Part shown: one piece after another, positions 6,644 through 11,316 of the stretch | Position numbering within the stretch: the stretch's first letter is position 1 | How the letters are laid out: each line of letters opens with the position of its first letter | Assembly: GCA_027004315.1 (NCBI GenBank) | Contig: JALTHV010000077.1 | Coordinates: 1 to 13,658 of the forward strand | DNA from: Deltaproteobacteria bacterium | Lineage (GTDB): Bacteria > Desulfobacterota > Dissulfuribacteria > Dissulfuribacterales > UBA3076 | Direction: 5' to 3' | Length of the DNA: 13,658 nucleotides | Translations under genes and position numbers: made by a program | The notes under the pieces: generated by a model | Told to the model about the DNA's origin: nothing | What the model saw: the letters and a program-made list of their open reading frames with translations, nothing else | Database searches by the model: none

Positions 6644-6841
6644 TCAGATAAAAGGCACCATCCGTTTAATTGACTTTACCCTTGTCTCAGAGACCATCTC
6701 TTCTCTTTTTAGATACCTCTTACGTTTCCTTGTCTTGTGGGTCAAGAGATGGCTCGAGCCTGACTTATTATACATAAATTTCCCGTCACCTGTCTTTTTG
6801 AAACGTTTGGCAGCGGCACGTTTGGTCTTTAACTTCGGCAT
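6644..6841 (-). CDS. rpmI: 50S ribosomal protein L35
   Basis: A 65-aa very basic protein with the L35 signature: MPKLKTKRAAAKRFKKTGDGK, then SGSSHLLTHKTRKRKRYLK and a C-terminal VKSIKRMVPF. Normal length for L35, which sits in the large subunit near L15 and L33. The start ATG follows GAGG after only about 4 nt. It lies between infC and rplT as in most bacteria and is expected to be co-regulated with rplT. Confidence 0.97.
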   Translation of the reverse strand: MPKLKTKRAAAKRFKKTGDGKFMYNKSGSSHLLTHKTRKRKRYLKREEMVSETRVKSIKRMVPFI

Positions 6842-6929
6842 AATCCCTCACATCTTAGAGTAAACAGACAATAAAATCTCTATACTCGCATCGAACGGTA
6901 ATTCTTCTCTATCTCCACCAAAACAATAT

Positions 6930-6946
6930 GGGATATGAACACTTAC
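6930..6946. repeat. Solitary MITE-terminus-like sequence in the infC-rpmI spacer
   Basis: GGGATATGAACACTTAC matches the right terminus of MITE copy 2 (956-972) at 15 of 17 positions. No matching core arms or partner end lie nearby in the 141-nt spacer (6842-6982). It may be the remnant of a decayed or excised element, or chance similarity. Confidence 0.4.
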
Positions 6947-6982
6947 CTCTAACGAGCTGACATCCGCCGATTTGTAACTCAA

Positions 6983-7513
6983 TTAGGGCCTTAGGTCAAT
7001 CCTTTTTGGAGCAAGGATTGTATGTATTGTCGGGCCCTGTTTGACAGGTACATTTTCAGGGACAGCAATAGTAGACATTTCCTCTGCAATCTTCCTCAAT
7101 AAGGTAAATCCCAGCTCAGGGTGGGTATTTTCCCGGCCCCTAAACCTTACTGTCACCTTTACCTTGTTCCCCTCGGCTATAAACTTCCTTATACGCCTCT
7201 TTTTTACCTCAAGGTCATGCACATCCGTTCTTGGACGCATCTTGATCTCTTTGACCTGGATAATGGTCTGCTTTTTCCGGGCTTCTTGCGCCTTCTTGCT
7301 CTGCTCGTACTTGAACTTTCCATAATCCATTATTCGACAGACCGGCGGTTGTGCCTGTGGCGCTACTTCCACTAGGTCTAACCCCAGATCTCTCGCCTTG
7401 ATCAAGGCCCTGTCTTTAGACACTATCCCGAGCTGGCTCCCATCCTCCCCGATGAGCCGAACTTCTTTAGCCCTAATCCGATAATTCACATTGACTGGAC
7501 TTTCCTTGGCGAT
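6983..7513 (-). CDS. infC: Translation initiation factor IF-3, probable AUC start
   Basis: IF-3 binds the 30S subunit, prevents premature 50S joining, and rejects non-standard start codons. The N-domain (NYRIRAKEVRLIGEDGSQLGIV), the Lys-rich linker (KYEQSKKAQEARKK) and the C-domain (RTDVHDLEVKKRRIRKFIAEGNKVKVTVRFRGRE) are all present. A GTG at 7489 gives 168 aa but has no Shine-Dalgarno sequence. Eight codons upstream in frame an ATC (7511-7513) follows GGGAGG by 6 nt, giving 176 aa with the family-like lead-in K-E-S-P-V-N-V-N-Y-R-I-R. No ATG, GTG or TTG fits that ribosome-binding site in frame. Many infC genes use AUU or AUC and are thereby autoregulated by IF-3. It starts 24 nt after thrS. 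Confidence 0.95.
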   Translation of the reverse strand: MAKESPVNVNYRIRAKEVRLIGEDGSQLGIVSKDRALIKARDLGLDLVEVAPQAQPPVCRIMDYGKFKYEQSKKAQEARKKQTIIQVKEIKMRPRTDVHDLEVKKRRIRKFIAEGNKVKVTVRFRGRENTHPELGFTLLRKIAEEMSTIAVPENVPVKQGPTIHTILAPKRIDLRP

Positions 7514-7519
7514 ACCGCA

Positions 7520-7525
7520 CCTCCC
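7520..7525 (-). promoter_or_regulatory. Shine-Dalgarno that fixes the infC AUC start
   Basis: GGGAGG on the minus strand, 6 nt before the in-frame ATC at 7513 and 30 nt before the GTG at 7489. The spacing is optimal only for the ATC. This is the main evidence for a non-canonical, IF-3-discriminated start. Confidence 0.8.
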
Positions 7526-7537
7526 TTTTCAAGCCCG

Positions 7538-9487
7538 TTAACGATCAAAGGCCTCCTGACACTCTCTTTTTACCAAATCAATAAAATCATCAACAGGCAT
7601 GGCATCCAGGTTCTCCCCCTTTCTAGTACGGGGGCTGACCGTCATATCTGTTACTTCCTGGTCACCAACTACCAACATATATGGGATCTTGTCAAGCTGG
7701 GCCTCCCGAATTTTTTTACCCAGCTTTTCGTTCCTGATGTCTGCCCTTGCCCTGATGCCTCTTACCCTGAGCCTCTTGGTTACTGACTCTGCCCAGTTAT
7801 CCTGCCGGTCTGTCACAGTCAAGACAATGACCTGGATAGGGGCCAGCCATACGGGAAAGGCCCCGGCGTAATGCTCAATCAATACCCCGAAGAATCTCTC
7901 CAGAGAGCCAAGCAGTGCCCTATGTACCATGATCGGAGTATGTGGCTGACTATCTTTACCTATATAACACATGTTAAATTTCTCTGGTAGATTGAAATCG
8001 ACCTGGATGGTTGAGCATTGCCATGAGCGATCCAGACAGTCCTTGATCTTGATGTCGATCTTAGGACCATAAAATACCCCTTCGCCAGGGTCTATCTCAT
8101 AGTCCAGCCCTTTGGTCTCAAGGGCCTGTCTAAGTGCACTGGTGGCACGCTCCCAATTTTCCTCCGAGCCTACATACTTCTTAGGACGGGTAGATAGATA
8201 GATCTCATATCTTTCAAAGCCAAAGACTCCCAGGATATACAGGGCCAAGTCCAGAATGCCATGGATCTCCTGGCCAAGCTGATCCGGTCGGCAAAAGATA
8301 TGGCCGTCATCTTGAGTAAATCCTCTGACCCTCATAAGCCCATGTAGAGTGCCTGTCCTCTCGTAGCGATATACAGTCCCAAGCTCACACCAACGCAAGG
8401 GAAATTCCCTGTAACTGCGCCTTCGGGAATTGTATATCGCTATATGAAAGGGACAGTTCATCGGCCTCAGCTGGTAACTGACTTCATCGATATCCATAGG
8501 ACGATACATATTTTCCCTATAAAAATCCAGATGGCCACTGGTCTTCCAGAGATCTCGGCGTGCTATGTGAGGGGTATACAATAGCTCGTACCCTCTCTTG
8601 AGGTGCTCATTTACCCAGAAGTCTTCAATAATTCTGCGGACCATACCCCCCTTGGGATGCCATAGGATCAGCCCTGGCCCAATCTCTTCCTGCAGGGAAA
8701 AGAGATCCAGTTCTCTGCCCAGACGCCGGTGATCCCTCTTCTTGGCCTCTTTCAGACGATTCAGGTGATTCTTTAGGGATTTTTTATCAAAAAAGGCCGT
8801 GCCATAAATACGCTGAAGCATCGGCTGGGTCTCATCTCCTCTCCAGTATGCCCCAGCAAGGCTCGTGAGCTTATAGGCCTTTAAGTGGCCTGTATGGGGG
8901 AGATGTGGCCCCCTGCACAGGTCTACAAATTCCCCCTGAGTGTAGACAGAGACCTCCTTTTCTCCCTGTCTTTCAAGATCATTGAGGATCTCCAGCTTGA
9001 ATCTCTCTCCAAGCCCTTTAAATCGTCCCCTGGCATCATCTATGGAGATATCCTCCCGCGTTATCTCAAGGGACCTCCTTACGATATCCTGCATCCTGGC
9101 CTCTATCTTCTCCAGGTCTTCCGGGGTGAATGGCCTTTCATAGGCAAAGTCGTAATAGAAGCCATCTGTTATCGCAGGGCCTATGGCCAGTTGTACCCCT
9201 GTAAAGAGTTCTTTTACGGCCTGTGCCATCACATGGGCTGCGGTGTGCCTCAAGACCTGAAGAGTACCATCGTCACCGGGGAATACTGCCTCTATCTTAC
9301 AGTCATGGGCAAGAGGTGTGGAAATATCCCTCAAATCCCCATCAATCCGGACAAGAATCGCTTTTTTTGCCCTGTTTTTGCCAAGTATACCGGACAAAAA
9401 TTCAGACGCAGAGATCCCTCTGAGTGCCTGTCTCTTACTTCCACCTGGAAGGGTTATAATAATGGTCTCTGATTCGATTTCTGACAT
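7538..9487 (-). CDS. thrS: Threonine--tRNA ligase
   Basis: Charges tRNA-Thr and hydrolyses mischarged Ser-tRNA(Thr). The 649-aa length is standard. Domains: TGS at about 8-70; editing domain at about 75-230 with HTAAH (His81, His85) and CRGPH (Cys191, His195); class II catalytic core at about 245-545 with zinc ligands Cys345 (RPMNCPFH), His396 (QDDGHIF) and His522 (MVHRALLGSLERF); anticodon-binding domain at about 548-649. It is the first protein gene of the translation operon. The 178-nt leader (9488-9665) contains no recognisable T-box sequence. The start ATG has only a weak AGGT about 12 nt upstream. In E. coli thrS represses its own translation through the leader; nothing here shows or excludes that. 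Confidence 0.98.
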   Translation of the reverse strand: MSEIESETIIITLPGGSKRQALRGISASEFLSGILGKNRAKKAILVRIDGDLRDISTPLAHDCKIEAVFPGDDGTLQVLRHTAAHVMAQAVKELFTGVQLAIGPAITDGFYYDFAYERPFTPEDLEKIEARMQDIVRRSLEITREDISIDDARGRFKGLGERFKLEILNDLERQGEKEVSVYTQGEFVDLCRGPHLPHTGHLKAYKLTSLAGAYWRGDETQPMLQRIYGTAFFDKKSLKNHLNRLKEAKKRDHRRLGRELDLFSLQEEIGPGLILWHPKGGMVRRIIEDFWVNEHLKRGYELLYTPHIARRDLWKTSGHLDFYRENMYRPMDIDEVSYQLRPMNCPFHIAIYNSRRRSYREFPLRWCELGTVYRYERTGTLHGLMRVRGFTQDDGHIFCRPDQLGQEIHGILDLALYILGVFGFERYEIYLSTRPKKYVGSEENWERATSALRQALETKGLDYEIDPGEGVFYGPKIDIKIKDCLDRSWQCSTIQVDFNLPEKFNMCYIGKDSQPHTPIMVHRALLGSLERFFGVLIEHYAGAFPVWLAPIQVIVLTVTDRQDNWAESVTKRLRVRGIRARADIRNEKLGKKIREAQLDKIPYMLVVGDQEVTDMTVSPRTRKGENLDAMPVDDFIDLVKRECQEAFDR

Positions 9488-9665
9488 GGTCTATCTACCT
9501 AAACGTTCACGACGTGGATATTTCTCATATACAGCCATGAAAATAATTAGCCGCCTGCTCTATCTATCGGGGTACACAGACATTTTTGATGGGTATATTT
9601 TTCACGACAAGATAGAAAAGGATCGTTTTTTAGAAACCTCTGGAAAAGGGTAAAAGACAGAAATA

Positions 9666-9740
9666 TGGTAGGCGCGGGCGGGATTGAACCGCCGACTTCT
9701 ACCGCGTCAAGGTAGCGCTCTCCCCCTGAGCTACGCGCCT
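9666..9740 (-). tRNA. tRNA-Val (anticodon GAC)
   Basis: A full cloverleaf reads on the minus strand. The acceptor AGGCGCG (9734-9740) pairs with CGCGCCT (9670-9676). The D arm is GCTC...GAGC. The anticodon stem CTACC/GGTAG encloses TTGACGC, with anticodon GAC at 9706-9708. The T arm is GGCGG-TTCAATC-CCGCC. The discriminator is A (9669) and CCA is encoded (9666-9668). It reads GUC/GUU valine codons. It is 178 nt upstream of thrS in the same direction with no obvious terminator between, so some read-through into the operon is possible. Confidence 0.96.
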
Positions 9741-9789
9741 TCCCAAACTTCATTGAAATATACCAAAATTTCTCATAGAGGCGATGCAG

Positions 9790-9818
9790 TTGATAACAAA
9801 ATTTATTAGAAGTGTCAA
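9790..9818 (-). promoter_or_regulatory. Probable sigma70 promoter for tRNA-Val
   Basis: On the minus strand a perfect TTGACA (-35, 9813-9818) is followed after 17 bp by TATCAA (-10, 9790-9795, 4 of 6 matches). Transcription would start near 9783, about 43 nt before the mature tRNA 5' end, leaving a leader for RNase P. The operon genes may also be served by read-through from here; I see no equally good promoter between the tRNA and thrS. Confidence 0.65.
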
Positions 9819-9937
9819 GAGAATTGACAGATCCTTGACCTGGGACCAAAGTGTCTCTATTTTGTTTTAAAAGTAACTTCTCAATAAGTGGAGGCTTCAT
9901 TTTGGTAACCGACCACAAGGTGCTTCTTTTGGAAACG

Positions 9938-9945
9938 ATTTGCCT
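9938..9945. repeat. Left target-site duplication of MITE copy 3 (ATTTGCCT)
   Basis: Matches 10094-10101 (ATTTGCGT) at 7 of 8 positions and abuts the GTAAC end. Confidence 0.75.
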
Positions 9946-10093
9946 GTAACTGTTCAGGTCCCCGGCCAGCGGTAGCTTTTTTCAGGGTTTCAGTGCGGAT
10001 TAATCGCAGAGTGACCTGATCTTGTGCATCAGGCGATGCTCCTGAAACCCTGAAAAAAGCTACCGCTGGCCGGGAGGGAATGTGAACACTTAC
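9946..10093 (+). mobile_element. Short MITE copy 3 with perfect 33-bp arms
   Basis: 148 bp, from GTAACTGTTCAGGTC to ATGTGAACACTTAC. Positions 9961-9993 and 10042-10074 are perfect 33-bp inverted repeats (CCCGGCCAGCGGTAGC... / ...GCTACCGCTGGCCGGG). They enclose a 48-nt centre that itself holds TGCG/CGCA, CCTGAT/ATCAGG and GCATC/GATGC stems. It is inserted into the left arm of the larger element, with the near-perfect duplication ATTTGC(C/G)T. The perfect arms suggest recent activity or strong constraint on the hairpin. Confidence 0.9.
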
Positions 10094-10101
10094 ATTTGCG
10101 T
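10094..10101. repeat. Right target-site duplication of MITE copy 3 (ATTTGCGT)
   Basis: Directly follows the terminal CTTAC (10089-10093); 7 of 8 identical to 9938-9945. Confidence 0.75.
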
Positions 10102-10149
10102 TAGCCCTGTAGTTTTCTTGGTTTTTGCAGCATTGGAAACCCTGGCTCC

Positions 10150-10157
10150 GGAGCGCA
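10150..10157. repeat. Left target-site duplication of MITE copy 4 (GGAGCGCA)
   Basis: Identical to 10308-10315. The identity extends leftward to 14 bp (GGCTCCGGAGCGCA at 10144-10157 and 10302-10315), longer than one transposition event would give. Confidence 0.8.
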
Positions 10158-10307
10158 GTAACTGTTCACGTCTCCGGCCAGCGGTAGCCTTTTCCCAGGG
10201 TTTCAGTGCGGATTAATAGGCAGAGTGCCCTGATCTTGTGCATCAGGCGATGCTCCTGAAACCCTGGAAAAAGGCTACCGCTGGCCGGGGGGGATGTGGA
10301 CGGCTCC
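10158..10307 (+). mobile_element. Short MITE copy 4 with altered right terminus
   Basis: 150 bp, beginning GTAACTGTTCACGTC. The arms (CCGGCCAGCGGTAGCC... / ...GGCTACCGCTGGCCGG) and centre match copies 2 and 3 in the same orientation. The right end reads GTGGACGGCTCC where GTGAACGGTTAC is expected, so the terminal bases are changed while the flanking GGAGCGCA is an exact 8-bp duplication. It sits near the centre of symmetry of the larger element (9873-10441). Confidence 0.85.
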
Positions 10308-10315
10308 GGAGCGCA
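10308..10315. repeat. Right target-site duplication of MITE copy 4 (GGAGCGCA)
   Basis: Exact match to 10150-10157 immediately after the degenerate right end of copy 4. Confidence 0.8.
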
Positions 10316-10424
10316 GCGGAGGAGAACAGGGAGGGTCCTATGCTGCAAAAACCTTAGAAAACAAAGGGCGAGAGCATGTTGGAAAAAGAAGCACCCTGTG
10401 TTCGATTACATCGAACTTGCCAGG

Positions 10425-10469
10425 ACTTATTGAGAACTTACCTTTAAGAATTGTAACTTCTCAATAAGT
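10425..10469. repeat. Second end-11 bp-end dyad
   Basis: ACTTATTGAGAACTTAC (10425-10441) and GTAACTTCTCAATAAGT (10453-10469) are inverted repeats matching at 16 of 17 positions, with an 11-bp spacer (10442-10452). The left arm is the right terminus of the larger element. The right arm is a solitary copy: what follows (10470 onward) is not element sequence and no partner end is found downstream. It has the same layout and spacer length as 10-52. Confidence 0.8.
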
Positions 10470-10508
10470 CAGGGGAAGATATCTGGATAGGGCTATCGCC
10501 ATTCTATA

Positions 10509-10775
10509 ATGACATTAAAAGTTATAAGCTATGCAGGATACAAGGCAGAAGAGAGACCCAAGGCCTTCATCCTGCATGAGCAGAAAATCAAAGTGCATAA
10601 AATATCAGCCCAATGGCGTGAAGAAGACAGAGACTGCTTCAGGGTTGTCTCTGCAGATGGAAATACATATCTGCTCTGCTATGCCAGGAGGGATGATGTT
10701 TGGGATGCAGAGAAGCTGGGACCCAATAGGAGTATACCATGGACAAAGGTCAGTATGAAAGAAGAGACAGGTTAG
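10509..10775 (+). CDS. Small protein of unknown function, partner of the BCAM0308-like gene
   Basis: 88 aa beginning MTLKVISYAGYKAEERPKAF. No transmembrane segment or signal peptide. It looks like a compact mostly beta protein: alternating hydrophobic strands at about 17-36 (AFILHEQKIKVHKISAQW) and 43-60 (CFRVVSADGNTYLLCYAR). That pattern, a basic/aromatic core ending in a W-rich strand, recalls small domains such as DUF6504, but the resemblance is weak and from memory. Its 3' end overlaps the next gene by 37 nt, so the two are very likely co-translated. The ribosome-binding site is weak. The gene starts just downstream of the element cluster. Confidence 0.65.
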   Translation: MTLKVISYAGYKAEERPKAFILHEQKIKVHKISAQWREEDRDCFRVVSADGNTYLLCYARRDDVWDAEKLGPNRSIPWTKVSMKEETG

Positions 10776-11221
10776 TCAAAGAAAAAAGGCATGACACCTA
10801 CAAGGAACGAGGCAAATGCTCAGAACCGAGGGTATGCACTGAATGTAATGCCTTCTTCTCAGATGGACGATGGTCTTGGTCAGAACCCCTTGCTGGGGCC
10901 AAAAAGGTAATCTGCCCGGCCTGTCAGCGCATTATAGATAACTATCCGGCAGGCTATGTAGAGATCAAGGGACCCTTTTTCGAAGGACACCGTGAAGAGC
11001 TATTGAACCTCATCCGCAATGAGGAAAAACTGGAAAAGGGCGAACATCCCATGGAAAGGATTATGGCTATTGTCGATGAAGATGATCATACCCTTATAAC
11101 TACAACAGGAGTCCATATAGCCCGCCGAATTGGAGATGCCCTCTCAAAGGCCTATCAAGGTCATCTTGATTTTCAGTATGGGGATGCAGAAAAGAGTATA
11201 AGGGTCTACTGGAATCGATAG
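10739..11221 (+). CDS. BCAM0308-like zinc-ribbon protein
   Basis: 160 aa. N-terminal basic stretch YERRDRLVKEKRHDTYKERGK (6-26), then a zinc ribbon with CTEC (33-36) and CPAC (59-62). An alpha-helical part follows with GHREELLNLIRNEEKLEKGEHPMERIM (83-109). The C-terminal alpha/beta part has TTTGVHIARRIGDAL (121-135) and GHLDFQYGDAEKSIRVYW. This order matches the family annotated as BCAM0308, whose biochemical role is not established; the last part resembles small RNA- or ribosome-associated domains, which is only a guess. The start is well supported by TAGGAG 7 nt upstream although it lies within the preceding gene. Confidence 0.85.
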   Translation: MDKGQYERRDRLVKEKRHDTYKERGKCSEPRVCTECNAFFSDGRWSWSEPLAGAKKVICPACQRIIDNYPAGYVEIKGPFFEGHREELLNLIRNEEKLEKGEHPMERIMAIVDEDDHTLITTTGVHIARRIGDALSKAYQGHLDFQYGDAEKSIRVYWNR

Positions 11222-11275
11222 TACCGGAATTAGTGTATAGCTGTTAGTTGGATTGTACCTTTTAGACTAATTCTG

Positions 11276-11297
11276 ACAGCCTACAGCCTAATAGCCT
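11276..11297. repeat. Short imperfect tandem repeat of AYAGCCT units
   Basis: acagcct, acagcct and aatagcct follow one another in the 95-bp gap between the BCAM0308-like gene and the next gene (11222-11316). The 7-bp period equals that of the array in pheT, but the sequence differs. No clear terminator or promoter is seen in this gap. Confidence 0.5.
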
Positions 11298-11316
11298 ATT
11301 AATAAGGGGTATCATT

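Larger units (their letters stand above)
9873..10441. mobile_element. Larger palindromic element, interrupted by two short MITEs
   Basis: The left end is GTAACTTCTCAATAAGT (9873-9889) and the right end, read inward, is GTAAGTTCTCAATAAGT (10425-10441). The two halves are imperfect inverted repeats along their whole length. Shared blocks, reading each arm inward, include GGTGCTTCTTTT (9919-9930), GCCCT, GTTTTCT and GGTTTTTGCAGCAT (about 10120-10133), with counterparts on the other arm at about 10384-10395, 10368-10372, 10359-10365 and 10339-10352. Removing the two nested MITEs with one duplication each leaves about 255 bp. Flanks 9865-9872 (ttttaaaa) and 10442-10449 (ctttaaga) match at 6 of 8, a possible aged target duplication. 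No coding capacity. With its nested copies it fills most of the 768-bp gap between the tRNA and the plus-strand genes. Confidence 0.75.

Noticed and set aside
8885..9472. 195-codon plus-strand open frame
   Set aside because: Antisense shadow of the thrS editing and TGS domains; composition has no protein-family signal and the thrS frame is unambiguous.
9488..9665. T-box or other riboswitch in the thrS leader
   Set aside because: No T-box consensus or specifier-type structure could be found in the 178-nt leader, and no convincing thrS promoter either.
9547..9918. 123-codon minus-strand open frame
   Set aside because: It runs straight through the complete tRNA-Val gene, its promoter and the end of an element, so it cannot be a real protein gene.
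9946..10093. Integron attC site or intrinsic terminator as an explanation for the long hairpins
   Set aside because: Three of the four copies carry 8-bp target duplications and GTAA ends, which recombination-site cassettes would not produce; there is no integrase, no adjacent cassette genes, and no U-run after the stem.
10430..10459. Outward promoter from the element end (TTGAGA ... TAACTT) driving the 88-aa gene
   Set aside because: The -35-like TTGAGA is good, but the -10 candidate matches only about 3 of 6 bases; not strong enough to annotate.
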